Notes: generated by a model not told the origin, from the sequence alone. DNA of 36,660 nt from Natrialbaceae archaeon Tc-Br11_E2g14 (GCA_001564275.1 LKND01000023.1:1-36660); one strand, 5' to 3'. Shown: positions 23,060 through 31,724, numbered from the stretch's first letter. Translations and numbers: made by a program.

Positions 23060-23629
23060 TCAGTGGGTCGCCTCGGCCCGCGAGCGACAGATCTCGAGGA
23101 AGTTCTCGAACACCGCCTCGCCTTCGGCCGTGTGGGCCACCTCTGGGTGCCACTGGACGCCGTACAGGTCGCGCTCGGTGTCGCTCATTGCCTCGACGCT
23201 ACAGACATCGCTGCTGGCTGTCAGCGTGAAGCCCTCGGGCAGGGTCTTCACCTCGTCGGCGTGGCTCTCCCAGACCCGGGTTTCGGGGGCCAGCGAGCCA
23301 ATCAGTGGATCCTCCGCCTCGAGAATCTCCACGGTGACGTCGGCGTAGCCGCCGTAGTCACCCGATCCGACCGAGCCACCGAGTTCGACGGCCATGAGCT
23401 GCATTCCCAGGCAGATGCCCAGCACGGGCCGCCCATCCTCGAGGTAAGCGGGGCTTTCGCCGATGCGGTCCATGTCCGGGCCACCGGAGAGGACGATGCC
23501 GTCAGCGTCGACGTCATCGGGTGGGGTCTGGTTATCGATCAATTTACAGTCGACGCCGAGATCGCGCAACGCACGTTGTTCGAGATGGGTGAACTGTCCG
23601 TGATTGTCCACCACGGCGATTGTCGTCAT
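23060..23629 (-). CDS. guaAA: GMP synthase glutamine amidotransferase subunit A
   Basis: A 189-residue class I glutamine amidotransferase. Archaeal GMP synthase is split; this subunit makes ammonia from glutamine for the ATP-pyrophosphatase subunit GuaAB, which is not in the window. The triad is complete: Cys73 in LGICLGMQLM, His161 and Glu163 in GVQWHPEVAHT. GIVLSGGPDMDRIG and the VWESHADEV segment also match GuaA subunits. ATG 23629 is preferred over the in-frame GTG two codons earlier. Confidence 0.94.
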   Translation of the reverse strand: MTTIAVVDNHGQFTHLEQRALRDLGVDCKLIDNQTPPDDVDADGIVLSGGPDMDRIGESPAYLEDGRPVLGICLGMQLMAVELGGSVGSGDYGGYADVTVEILEAEDPLIGSLAPETRVWESHADEVKTLPEGFTLTASSDVCSVEAMSDTERDLYGVQWHPEVAHTAEGEAVFENFLEICRSRAEATH

Positions 23630-23754
23630 TGACACCTGGTACCCACTCGAGCGATAAAAACGGTCCGAATCACTCGTTTACGGTTGTTTCCCGTCAGCGA
23701 GAACCCGTCTCCGCTATCGATGAAATTATTACTGCGCTATCAACATAAGGATCA

Positions 23755-25746
23755 ATGACGGATCCGGACAAGGGGGTATCGCGTCGATCGGTTCTAGCAG
23801 CCGTCGGGACGACGTCAGTGACGGCAGCGCTCGCGGGTTGCTCGGACGACGAATCACTGACGCTCGAGGAAGCCGATGGTGACGAACCATCCGAGGACGA
23901 CTCGAGTGGCGACGATGCTGGCTCCACTGACGAACCCGCAGACGGCGATGGCGCGAGCCAGGACGAGGCGGCGGAGGATGCGGAAACGGAGTCCGCCACA
24001 GCGGAAGACGACGTCGACGATATCGACGATGATGATACTGACACCGACGATGAGACGGAGGGTGGTGACGACGCCTCACTGGTCGTCGAGGTGTACCAAG
24101 ACGACGAACCGGTCGATGGCGTCGATGTGATCGTCGACGACGGTGAGCAGACACTCGCGGAAACCACCGATGATGGTGACGCCCGCTTCGAGGACCTCAG
24201 CCCGGGTGCGGTCACGGTCGTCGCGGACGTCGACGACGAGCACGGTACGGACGAACTGACGCTCGACGATGGCGAGAATCGCTTGCGGCTCACGCTCGGT
24301 TCCACGAGCGAACGCGAGGAAGCCTGGCTCACGGTCGGGCAGTCGCCACGAGCGGTCAATCCACTCGAGGCGGTTGACGTGAACACCCAGACCGTAGTCG
24401 AACAGGCCTACGAACCGTTGCTGGCCGTGGACGGGTCAGAACTCGTGGCCCACCTGGCAACCGACTGGAGCCGTCCGAGCGACAGGGTGATCGCGTTCGA
24501 CATTCGCGAGGACGTCGTCTTCCACGATGGCAGTCCGATGACGGCCGATGACGTGGCCTTCAGTATCAACCTGGCAATCGATTCGACCCAGAGCGATGTG
24601 GCGTTCGATCTCGATACCATCGAGGAGGCCCAGGCCATCGGCGAATTCACTGTCGAGGTCGGGTTGACCGACGCCGCCCCAACCGCCCTGTACTCACTCG
24701 CTGCGTACTGTCGTATCCTGAACCGGGACTGGATCGAGAGCACTGGCGTCGACGCGCTGGAGGCCGAAATGAACGGCACAGGACCGTTCGAACTCGAGCA
24801 CTTCGAGGCGGACCACCTCGTCGAGTACCGTCGCTTCGGAGACTACTGGGGTGACGAACCGACACCTCAAGAGGCACGAATCACGGGTGCGTCCGAGGAG
24901 GACCAGCGACGCACCGCTCTCGAATCGGGGGAGAGCGACATCGTCACTGACCTCTCTCCGGAAAGCGTTCCGAGCATCCAGGGCAACGATGAGCTCCGTC
25001 TCGAGACGATTCCGAGTCCAACACAACTCTTTATCGCCCTGCCGAACGACGAAGGGCCACTCGCCAGTCAAGCCGTTCGCCAGGCGCTGAACTACGCCGT
25101 CGACGTCGAGGCGATCGTCGACGGTATCCTGGACGGCTTCGCCACGCCAACGAGTCAGCCGTCGCTTCCCGGGACGCCCGGCCACGACCCCGCTCTCACC
25201 CCATACGGGTACGACCCGTCACGAGCGGAGGCCCTGATCGAGGAAAGCGGCGAGAGCGGGGCCGAACTCACCGTCGTCACACCGCAAGGACGATACGCGT
25301 CTGATGTCGAAATTGCCGAAGCTGTCGTGACGGCTATCGATACGCTTGCCAACGTCAACGCCGAGCTCGAGCTCTGGGACTTTGCACGCCTTGTCGATAC
25401 CATATCGAGCGGCGAGATGGCCGACTCACCTGACGCCTTCCTGATCGGCTGGGGTGACGTGACCCTCGGTGGCACGAGTGCACTGGAAAACTGGTTCCTC
25501 CCCGAGTCTCCGTTCCAGCACTTCCGTGACGACGAGATCGAGGACGTGGTACTCGGCGCCCTCGACGAACCAGACGAGGGTCGTCACGAACGCCTCCTCG
25601 AGGAGGCAAACACGTTAGCACACGAGCGTGCCGGCTGGCTCTACCTGTTCCAGTACGAGGACCTCTACGGCGTCGCCGAGGGCGTCGATTGGAACCCATC
25701 TCGAGACGGGCGCGTGCGACTGGCGAATCTCGAGTTTTCGGGCTGA
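23755..25746 (+). CDS. Tat-exported lipoprotein, oligopeptide-type (family 5) substrate-binding protein with Ig-like domain
   Basis: A 663-residue secreted protein. The leader has a twin-arginine motif (SRRSVL, residues 9-14) and a lipobox LAGC with Cys29 as the lipidated residue. Residues 30-105 are an almost pure Asp/Glu/Ser/Thr linker. Residues about 107-180 form an Ig-like or carboxypeptidase-regulatory-like domain (SLVVEVYQDDEPVDGVDVIV, then FEDLSPGAVTVVADV). Residues about 188-655 are the SBP_bac_5 domain: AYEPLLAVDGSELVAHLATD, FDIREDVVFHDGSPMTADDV, LNYAVDVEAIVDG and YLFQYEDLYGVAEGVDWNP. It would bind peptides or similar solutes for an ABC importer, but no permease or ATPase gene is adjacent. 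Confidence 0.9.
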   Translation: MTDPDKGVSRRSVLAAVGTTSVTAALAGCSDDESLTLEEADGDEPSEDDSSGDDAGSTDEPADGDGASQDEAAEDAETESATAEDDVDDIDDDDTDTDDETEGGDDASLVVEVYQDDEPVDGVDVIVDDGEQTLAETTDDGDARFEDLSPGAVTVVADVDDEHGTDELTLDDGENRLRLTLGSTSEREEAWLTVGQSPRAVNPLEAVDVNTQTVVEQAYEPLLAVDGSELVAHLATDWSRPSDRVIAFDIREDVVFHDGSPMTADDVAFSINLAIDSTQSDVAFDLDTIEEAQAIGEFTVEVGLTDAAPTALYSLAAYCRILNRDWIESTGVDALEAEMNGTGPFELEHFEADHLVEYRRFGDYWGDEPTPQEARITGASEEDQRRTALESGESDIVTDLSPESVPSIQGNDELRLETIPSPTQLFIALPNDEGPLASQAVRQALNYAVDVEAIVDGILDGFATPTSQPSLPGTPGHDPALTPYGYDPSRAEALIEESGESGAELTVVTPQGRYASDVEIAEAVVTAIDTLANVNAELELWDFARLVDTISSGEMADSPDAFLIGWGDVTLGGTSALENWFLPESPFQHFRDDEIEDVVLGALDEPDEGRHERLLEEANTLAHERAGWLYLFQYEDLYGVAEGVDWNPSRDGRVRLANLEFSG

Positions 25747-25799
25747 CCGGCTTCGTCTCTCGAGTCCGCGTATCCGCACCGACCTCCCGCCCCGGTACA

Positions 25800-25805
25800 T
25801 TTATT
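25800..25805 (+). promoter_or_regulatory. TATA-like box of the 45-residue membrane protein
   Basis: TTTATT ends 24 bases before ATG 25829. The spacing fits a leaderless message and supports this small gene as real. Confidence 0.5.
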
Positions 25806-25828
25806 CCGATGCCGACGGAGATGTCGGT

Positions 25829-25966
25829 ATGGCATTCGATCGCTCGGCGTACGACCATCCCGCGTGGTGGACGGCCCTCGGCACTGGCGTCGGTTACCTC
25901 CTGATCCTCGCCGTGATGACTGCTGCGCTCTTTCTGATTCCCTGGTTGATCTTTTCGGCGCTCTAG
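25829..25966 (+). CDS. 45-residue single-span membrane protein
   Basis: A tiny protein: a polar head (MAFDRSAYDHPAWWTALGTG) and one long hydrophobic stretch (VGYLLILAVMTAALFLIPWL) ending IFSAL. A longer open frame starts at 25628 inside the preceding gene, but ATG 25829 has a promoter at the right distance. I recall similar short haloarchaeal membrane proteins starting MxFDRSxYDHPxWW, without known function. It follows the lipoprotein gene by 82 bp and has its own promoter, so a link to transport is only possible. Confidence 0.72.
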   Translation: MAFDRSAYDHPAWWTALGTGVGYLLILAVMTAALFLIPWLIFSAL

Positions 25967-26072
25967 TCGGGCCACGCCCGAATCCTGGCACACCGTCAGC
26001 GGGGTCCAGTCCGCTCGGCCGCGGTCGTCACTCGAGATCGTGAACACAAACCGGCAGCAAACGTGAGACCGC

Positions 26073-27290
26073 TCAGGCGAACGTCTTCGAGACGTCGGCG
26101 TCTTCGTCGGATTCGGCCTGGACCTTCGCCCAGGCGTTCTCGAAGTCCTCCATCCGGATCTCCGTGCGGTCGTCGCGAATGGCGAACATCCCGGCTTCGG
26201 TACAGACCGCCTTGACGTCGGCCCCGGAGGCCTCGACGGTCTCGGCGGCGAGTTCGGCGAAGTCGACGTCGTCGTCGACGTTCATGTTCCGGGTGTGGAT
26301 CTGGAAGATCAGTTCCCGGCCAGCCTCGTCGGGTTTTGGCACCTCGATGAGGCGGTCGAACCGACCCGGCCGGAGGATCGCCCGGTCGAGCATGTCGAAG
26401 CGGTTGGTCGCGGCGATGATGCGGATGTCCCCGCGCTCCTCGAAGCCGTCCATCTCGCTGAGCAGTTGCATCATCGTCCGCTGGACCTCGGCGTCGCCGG
26501 AGGTCTTCGACTCCGTGCGCTTGGCCGCGATGGCGTCGATCTCGTCGATGAACAGGACGGCCGGTTCGTGCTCGCGGGCGACCTCGAAGAGGTCACGGAC
26601 GAGTTTCGCTCCCTCGCCGATGAACTTGTGGACGAGTTCCGAGCCGGCCATCTTGATAAAGGTGGCGTCGGTCTGGTTGGCGACGGCCTTCGCAAGCATC
26701 GTCTTGCCCGTCCCCGGTGGGCCATACAGCAGGACCCCACTCGGTGGATCGATGCCGACCTCCTCGAACATCTCGGGGCTCTTGAGGGGCATCTCGACGG
26801 TCTCGCGGACCTCCTGGAGCTGCTCGTCGAGCCCACCGATGTCCTCGTAGCTCACCTCGGGGCTCTGGGTCACCTCCATCACGCGTGCTCGGACGTCGGT
26901 CTCACTCGAGAGCGATTTGACGATCGACAGCGAATTGTTGACCGCCACCCTGTCGTCCGGCTCGAGATCCGCTCGCATCTCTTCGGTGACCTCGGTCAGC
27001 GCCTCCTGGTTGTTCCCGTGCTGTTTGATGATGACGCCGTCGTCCGACATCTCCTGGACGGTGGCGACGAACAGCGGGGACTGTTTGAGTTTCTTGTTCT
27101 CGTGGGTCAGGCGCTCGAGTTTCTGCTGGTACTTGTTGTTCTCGGCGTTCGCGTCGAGGAGCTTGTCCCGCATCTCCTCGTTCTGGGACTCGAGGACCTC
27201 GAGTCGTTCCTCGAGTGTCCGTATTTTTTCCTGTTGGGACGTGCCGTCCTCGTCGTAAGGGACGTCGACGTCTTCCACAGTATCGCTCAT
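26073..27290 (-). CDS. pan: Proteasome-activating nucleotidase PAN
   Basis: A 405-residue AAA+ ATPase that unfolds proteins for the archaeal 20S proteasome. A coiled coil (about residues 18-70) precedes an OB domain (72-130). The AAA domain has Walker A GPPGTGKT (190-197), pore loop KFIGEG (222-227; Phe where many have Tyr), Walker B AVLFIDEID (244-252), sensor AATNR (293-297) and Arg fingers in RPGRFDR. The C-terminus is SKTFA; the gate-opening HbYX motif would thus be TFA, with Phe in the Tyr position. Its promoter may be ggtcataagagg (27311-27322). The gene is divergent from a small regulator. Confidence 0.96.
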   Translation of the reverse strand: MSDTVEDVDVPYDEDGTSQQEKIRTLEERLEVLESQNEEMRDKLLDANAENNKYQQKLERLTHENKKLKQSPLFVATVQEMSDDGVIIKQHGNNQEALTEVTEEMRADLEPDDRVAVNNSLSIVKSLSSETDVRARVMEVTQSPEVSYEDIGGLDEQLQEVRETVEMPLKSPEMFEEVGIDPPSGVLLYGPPGTGKTMLAKAVANQTDATFIKMAGSELVHKFIGEGAKLVRDLFEVAREHEPAVLFIDEIDAIAAKRTESKTSGDAEVQRTMMQLLSEMDGFEERGDIRIIAATNRFDMLDRAILRPGRFDRLIEVPKPDEAGRELIFQIHTRNMNVDDDVDFAELAAETVEASGADVKAVCTEAGMFAIRDDRTEIRMEDFENAWAKVQAESDEDADVSKTFA

Positions 27291-27310
27291 TACTCGCTGG
27301 TAGGGCAGTC

Positions 27311-27322
27311 GGTCATAAGAGG
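27311..27322 (-). promoter_or_regulatory. Possible TATA box of pan
   Basis: The minus strand reads cctcttatgacc, with the TTAT core about 25-30 bases before ATG 27290. Confidence 0.4.
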
Positions 27323-27379
27323 CTTCGGGTCGGATTAGGGTCGGTATAATAACTAAAGGGTATATTTTGAAACAGCAAA

Positions 27380-27388
27380 TATTATTAT
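27380..27388 (+). promoter_or_regulatory. TATA region of the small winged-helix regulator
   Basis: tattattat lies 26-34 bases before ATG 27414 in an unusually AT-rich stretch of the pan/regulator divergent region. A second AT-rich run (tataataact, near 27345) may belong to the opposite or a further promoter. Confidence 0.45.
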
Positions 27389-27413
27389 CCTGTATCGGCT
27401 ACGTGGGTGTACA

Positions 27414-27683
27414 ATGAGCATCTCAGAATCGCTCCAACAGCCAGAGGGCGAGCGGGGAACGTGGGACGACGTCCGCGATCTGCCACCCAGTGCGAAACTC
27501 GTCGCGAAGGTCCTCGAATACAACGACACCATGACCCAACAGGAGATCGCCCAGGAGAGCTTGCTTCCGGCGCGTACGGTTCGGTACGCCCTCAGCCGGC
27601 TCGAGGACGAGAAGGTGATCGCCTCACGGTTTTCATTCTCGGACGCCCGCAAGCGCCTCTACTCGCTCCAGATCGAGTCCTGA
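27414..27683 (+). CDS. Small winged-helix (MarR/TrmB-like) regulator
   Basis: An 89-residue protein that is little more than one winged helix: WDDVRDLPPSAKLVAKVLEY, MTQQEIAQESLLPARTVRYA (helix-turn-helix) and LSRLEDEKVIASRFSFSDAR with the wing. Relatives in haloarchaea are single-domain DNA-binding proteins. It is divergent from pan across 123 AT-rich bases and could regulate it or itself; no operator is evident. Confidence 0.87.
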   Translation: MSISESLQQPEGERGTWDDVRDLPPSAKLVAKVLEYNDTMTQQEIAQESLLPARTVRYALSRLEDEKVIASRFSFSDARKRLYSLQIES

Positions 27684-27895
27684 TACCCGAGAACGCCTCC
27701 TGCTGTCCCTCTCGGCCAGACCACGGTGTTTTTGTCAAGCGCGGCGTGGTCCACCGAGCGGACGAAGGTGCTGCGTATCCGCACCTGACGGGGCCAGTAC
27801 ACGCCGAATACAGTTGCAAACGCAGTGTTAGATGGTAGCACACACCTCTCCATCAGTAACGTTAACTGACAGTCCAGTTTTCATCACGCCAACGG

Positions 27896-28651
27896 ATGGA
27901 CACTGACCGATTGCAGGCAGCATTCATGGACACCGTCTACAGAGCGGCCTCCCGTGACGACGTGGACTACTACGTCGACCTCGCAGCGACCGTTGACGGG
28001 CCGGTACTCGAGTTGGGGTGTGGCACTGGCCGGATCTATCTCGAACTACTCGAGGCCGGCGTGGATGCCGAGGGTATCGATCTGTCGCCAGATTCACTCG
28101 CTGTGCTCCGGGACAACGCCGCCCAGCGGGGGCTCGAGCCGAGCGTCCGGCAGGCAGATATGACCGAGTTCGACGTAGACAGGGAGTATTCGCTCATCAC
28201 CTGTCCGTTCAACGCCGTACAGGAATTGACGACGATCGAACAGCAGTTGGCACTCCTCGAGTCGGCGTACGATGCGCTGGCCCCTGACGGAATGTTCGTC
28301 TTCGACACGTTCGTGCCTGACCTCGAGTACATCGCCGAAATGTGGGGCGAGTGGCAACAGCGAACGATCGAGTTTCGGGACGACCCTGTCGAATTCCACA
28401 CGCGCTCGCGACTGGTCGACGAGGTCACCCAGGAGTACGTCTCTGCCAAGAAAGCCATCACAGAGGACGGTGACCTGCTGTTTTCCTTCGAGGGCCGAGC
28501 GACGTTGCTGCCCTACCGCGAACTCGAGTTGCTCGCGCGCCTGTCGCCGTTCGACTCGTGGGATGTAACCGGCGACTACACCGACGAACCAGTAGCCGAC
28601 ACCCACTCGGCACAGGTCTGGACACTCCTTCGGAACTATAGTAACAATTGA
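27896..28651 (+). CDS. Class I SAM-dependent methyltransferase with repeat-derived C-terminus
   Basis: A 251-residue Rossmann-fold methyltransferase. Motif I is PVLELGCGTGRIYLEL (residues 36-51), with the acidic end of strand 2 in DAEGIDLSPDSLAVLRD, motif IV near YSLITCPFNAVQEL and post-motif strands APDGMFVFDTFVPDLEY. A C-terminal beta domain (TLLPYRELELLARLSPFDSW, HSAQVWTLLR) follows. The substrate is unknown. The final codons TAT AGT AAC AAT and the stop TGA lie within the 121-bp repeat at 28637-28757, so the insertion replaced or trimmed the original end. Only a few residues are affected and the core fold is complete. Confidence 0.87.
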   Translation: MDTDRLQAAFMDTVYRAASRDDVDYYVDLAATVDGPVLELGCGTGRIYLELLEAGVDAEGIDLSPDSLAVLRDNAAQRGLEPSVRQADMTEFDVDREYSLITCPFNAVQELTTIEQQLALLESAYDALAPDGMFVFDTFVPDLEYIAEMWGEWQQRTIEFRDDPVEFHTRSRLVDEVTQEYVSAKKAITEDGDLLFSFEGRATLLPYRELELLARLSPFDSWDVTGDYTDEPVADTHSAQVWTLLRNYSNN

Positions 28652-28757
28652 AACGATGTACACACCCTCACAGCGAATCGGCTCAGAACCGGTTTCTCAC
28701 CGGTTCTGAGCCATGGTATCGTGAGGGTGTGTGCAATGACTTTCAGTGGCTACTATA
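28637..28757. repeat. 121-bp palindromic MITE-like element, copy 2
   Basis: Starts tatagtaacaattgaaa and ends tttcagtggctactata, as in the copy at 7105-7226, and differs from it by a one-base gap and about a dozen substitutions. The nested stems are acacaccctcac against gtgagggtgtgt and ggctcagaaccggt against accggttctgagcc; the inner stem is perfect here. Its left end lies inside the methyltransferase gene. The right end (actataaca) is TATA-like and lies 78 bases before the trmO start. Confidence 0.85.
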
Positions 28758-28836
28758 ACACGACGCTGACGCTCACTGACAGGAGTGCGCGTCTCGGTCA
28801 CGAACAGCTTTCACAGTAGAGGTCCGAAATACAGCT

Positions 28837-29331
28837 GTGAAAGGCGCACAACTCACCTACGAGTCAATCGGCGTAATCCGAACGCCGTTCGACTCACCGG
28901 ACGGAATGCCGATCCAGCCAGTCGGCGATGCGGCGGTGGACGGACTCGTCGAACTCGAGGAAGCGTACGCGGATGGACTGGCGGATCTCGACGGATTCTC
29001 CCACTGTATCCTGCTGTATCACTTTCATGCGTCCGGTGACGATGCACCGCTCAAGGTCGAACCGTTTCTCGATGACGAACCGCGAGGCGTCTTTGCGACG
29101 CGGGCCCCACAGCGTCCAAACCCGATCGGCCTCTCGGTTGTCGAGGTCGAGTCCATTACGGGCAGCGAGATGACGGTCAGTGGTCTCGACGTCGTCGATG
29201 GGACACCCCTGTTGGATATCAAGCCATTCGTTCCGGACTTCGACGTCCCATCTGATGCGGATACCGGGTGGCTCGCGGCCTCGGCGTCGACCATCCAATC
29301 AACGCAAGCCGACGAACGGTTTCTTCGATAG
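28837..29331 (+). CDS. trmO: tRNA N6-threonylcarbamoyladenosine methyltransferase TrmO (TsaA-like)
   Basis: A 164-residue single-barrel TrmO/TsaA-family protein, which in bacteria methylates t6A37 of threonine tRNAs using SAM. Signatures: YESIGVIRTPFDSPDGMPIQ at the N-terminus, LDGFSHCILLYHFHASGDD, FATRAPQRPNPIGLSVVEVE (the conserved R-x-x-x-R-P-N-P-I-G-L-S motif) and DIKPFVPDFDVP. It lacks the extra C-terminal domain of the Escherichia coli enzyme, as do many archaeal members. The start is GTG 28837, with YESIGVIRTPF close behind. The repeat element separates it from the methyltransferase gene. Confidence 0.9.
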   Translation: MKGAQLTYESIGVIRTPFDSPDGMPIQPVGDAAVDGLVELEEAYADGLADLDGFSHCILLYHFHASGDDAPLKVEPFLDDEPRGVFATRAPQRPNPIGLSVVEVESITGSEMTVSGLDVVDGTPLLDIKPFVPDFDVPSDADTGWLAASASTIQSTQADERFLR

Positions 29332-29384
29332 GCCCATCCGGACTGACCACCAGGACTTCGTCAACCGGTTTTCGATTGCGGGAT

Positions 29385-29440
29385 TCTACCCGAAAGACAG
29401 GCCGAGTGCCTCGGGGCTTGACCCCGAGGCGGTTCACAGG
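29385..29440. repeat. Strong hairpin, possible terminator or IS605-type relic
   Basis: gcctcgggg (29408-29416) pairs exactly with ccccgaggc (29422-29430) around the loop cttga. The wording, with flanking gccgagt and ggttcac, recalls ends of haloarchaeal IS1341-type elements. It lies between the convergent trmO and cyclophilin genes, where a terminator would also be useful. No T-run follows directly on either strand. Confidence 0.45.
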
Positions 29441-29546
29441 GCTATCTCCGGGTAACCAGCTCAGGTAGCGGTGGATTCGGCCGTCTCGAGCCTGGCCAAG
29501 TGAGTTGGCAGCTCGAGGCGGCGTTCGGTCGTGGCGACCGAAACCG

Positions 29547-30062
29547 TTAGCGGTCGACCGTAACCGACTCGAGAACGATGTCAGTTTTCGGTCGATCGTT
29601 CGCGTCGGTGTCCGCGGCTCCGATCTCCTCGACGACGTCCATCCCGTCGGTCACCTCACCGAAGACCGAGTGGCGACCGTCCAGGTGTGGGGTCGCGTCC
29701 AGGGTGATGAAGAACTGCGAGCCGTTGGTGTTCGGGCCCGCGTTGGCCATCGAGAGGGTGCCCGCGCTGTCGTGGGTCAACTCGTCGTGGAACTCGTCGT
29801 CGAAGGTGTAGCCGGGGCCACCGCGACCGGTGCCGGTGGGGTCCCCACACTGAATCATGAAGCCCTCGATGATCCGGTGGAAGACCACGTCGTCGTACAG
29901 GGGTTCGTCGGTGACGCGCTCGTCGGTCTCCGGATCTGTCCACTCGCGGTCGCCCGTCGCGAGACCGATGAAGTTGCCGACGGTTCGCGGGGCACGCTCC
30001 TCGAACAGTTCGACGGTGATGTCGCCCTCGCTCGTGTGCAACGTGGCAGTGGGATTCGCCAT
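29547..30062 (-). CDS. Cyclophilin-type peptidyl-prolyl isomerase
   Basis: A 171-residue cytosolic cyclophilin that speeds proline isomerisation during folding. Core residues are present: [19 protein letters not shown] (catalytic Arg in FHR and the Gln), [30 protein letters not shown] and [18 protein letters not shown]. The Trp that binds cyclosporin in human CypA is His here (GRHSVFG), as usual in prokaryotes. No signal peptide is seen. ATG 30062 begins [20 protein letters not shown]; the longer in-frame extension upstream is not family-like. Confidence 0.94.
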   Translation of the reverse strand: MANPTATLHTSEGDITVELFEERAPRTVGNFIGLATGDREWTDPETDERVTDEPLYDDVVFHRIIEGFMIQCGDPTGTGRGGPGYTFDDEFHDELTHDSAGTLSMANAGPNTNGSQFFITLDATPHLDGRHSVFGEVTDGMDVVEEIGAADTDANDRPKTDIVLESVTVDR

Positions 30063-30281
30063 ACCTCGAGCGTCGGTCGGCGGGGTGAAAACAATGCTGG
30101 TCTCGACGTGGCCCCAGGGTAGCAACTGAGTCGAGGCACTGACGTTCGGTTGCGTCTCTCGCTTCGGCAACTCCGGGGCTGTGGTCTCTCGAGTGGCGAC
30201 GGGACGTCGCTCGCCGATCGGTGACTCCACGCACCGTCCGATATCCTGACCTACATATCGGTCGCTGCCCAATGGGCGGTC

Positions 30282-31256
30282 ATGACCGGCGGAACGCACT
30301 CGAGTGAGACCTGCACCCTCACAACCCTGCCATCGGGGAGCCCAGTAACCACGACGGTCCACACCTATCGGGGTGGCGCGGACGGCCCAACCCTCTACGT
30401 GCAGGCCGCCCAGCACGGTCAGGAGGTCAATGGAACGGCGGTCCTCCGTCGATTTCACGAGCGGCTTCCGCTTGCGGACCTCGCCGGCACGATCGTTGCC
30501 GTTCCCGTAGCCGATCCGCTCACCTTCGATCACGTCTCCTACACGACGCCGGAATCGATCGACAGCGCCAACGCGAATATGAACCGCGTCTGGCCGGGCC
30601 GAGCCGACGGTAGCCTGCACGAACGCATGGCCGCCACCCTCTGGGAATTGATCGAGGATGCGGACGCGCTGGTCGACCTTCACACCGGAAGCCCGGACAT
30701 GTTACCCCACGTGGTCTTCCTCGAGGGCGATCGGGCCTCCCGCGGGCTCGCCCGGGCCTTCGGCACCCCCGTCGCGCTCTCGGAACCGGCCAACGACGAG
30801 GCGAGCGAGGAGTGGCACAGTCGCGGCTTCGGTGGAAAACTCCGGGTGGCGGCCACGGAGGCCGGCATCCCCTCGATCACGCCCGAACTCGCCCATAACA
30901 AGCAGATTCTCGAGGACGTCGTCGAGACCGGCGTCGAGGGGCTCCTCGACGTCTGTCGGCACCTCGGGATGCTCCCGGGGGAGTCTCAACCGACTGAGCA
31001 GGTCGTCGCCCGCAACCATCTCGGCCGGGTCACGGCGCGAGCGTCCGGACTGTTCCGGGCGAATCCCGACCTCGAGTGTGGTGACCGTGTTGCCGAGGGC
31101 GACTTCCTCGGGACGCTGTACCATCCGACGACGTACGAGACGGTCCAGGAGGCCGTCGCCGACCGGGATGGGATTCTCTACGCCCTTCGCAAGGAGTCGA
31201 CGACGACGGCGGGCGCGCAGTTGGCGAACGTGGCGATGATCCGCGAGGAGCTCTGA
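30282..31256 (+). CDS. Succinylglutamate desuccinylase/aspartoacylase-family zinc hydrolase
   Basis: A 324-residue M14-like deacylase. Zinc ligands and catalytic Glu are in place: His45 and Glu48 in QHGQEVNG, His134 in LVDLHTGS, and Glu202 in [18 protein letters not shown] matches the N-R substrate-binding segment. The C-terminal part is a beta domain ([20 protein letters not shown], then [16 protein letters not shown]) resembling a lipoyl-like barrel. It would remove an acyl group from an amino acid or similar amide; the substrate is unknown. Confidence 0.9.
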   Translation: MTGGTHSSETCTLTTLPSGSPVTTTVHTYRGGADGPTLYVQAAQHGQEVNGTAVLRRFHERLPLADLAGTIVAVPVADPLTFDHVSYTTPESIDSANANMNRVWPGRADGSLHERMAATLWELIEDADALVDLHTGSPDMLPHVVFLEGDRASRGLARAFGTPVALSEPANDEASEEWHSRGFGGKLRVAATEAGIPSITPELAHNKQILEDVVETGVEGLLDVCRHLGMLPGESQPTEQVVARNHLGRVTARASGLFRANPDLECGDRVAEGDFLGTLYHPTTYETVQEAVADRDGILYALRKESTTTAGAQLANVAMIREEL

Positions 31257-31422
31257 CGACTTCGGAGTGGCGAGTTTCCCGCGAGGTCGCCGGGTCGCCC
31301 CTGACCGGAGTGACGGACCAGCAGGTAATCAATGGCCGATCGCCGGTGTAAGACATCGGGGTGGCTCCCGGGGCGTGGGAACGTGTGGTCCCTCTATGTC
31401 TCTCGCTCCCGTAGGTTCGCAC

Positions 31423-31429
31423 GAGGTGA
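31423..31429 (+). promoter_or_regulatory. Shine-Dalgarno site supporting GTG 31436
   Basis: gaggtga lies six bases before GTG 31436. This is strong support for a short gene with a non-ATG start. Confidence 0.55.
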
Positions 31430-31435
31430 GAGATC

Positions 31436-31681
31436 GTGCACCGCTACGACTGGATACTGCTGGCTATTCCCGTCGCCCTGATCGGTGGCTGGCTCGTGGG
31501 CATGCTGACACCGGTGCCGATGGAGTACGGGATGGCCACTGGATTTGCGCTCGCCACCCCCTTCGTCTACGACGCGATGTTTCGGAACCCGCCACTCCCC
31601 GCGAGCGACGTCCAGCGGGTCACCGTCGCAGTCGTCTGGCACGCACTGCTAATTTTGCTGCTCATCGTCGCGCTGTGGTAG
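31436..31681 (+). CDS. 81-residue membrane protein, function unknown
   Basis: A small protein starting at GTG with a good ribosome-binding site. Hydrophobic segments are YDWILLAIPVALIGGWLVGM, GMATGFALATPFVYDAMF and VTVAVVWHALLILLLIVALW, so two or three membrane spans. The loop between carries RNPPLPASDVQR. I do not recognise the family beyond a general likeness to small haloarchaeal membrane hypotheticals. The 81-bp palindromic element follows 43 bp after its stop. Confidence 0.75.
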   Translation: MHRYDWILLAIPVALIGGWLVGMLTPVPMEYGMATGFALATPFVYDAMFRNPPLPASDVQRVTVAVVWHALLILLLIVALW

Positions 31682-31724
31682 CATCCCACGGTCAGCGCCA
31701 CCGCGGCCGGTGCTCCACCTACTG

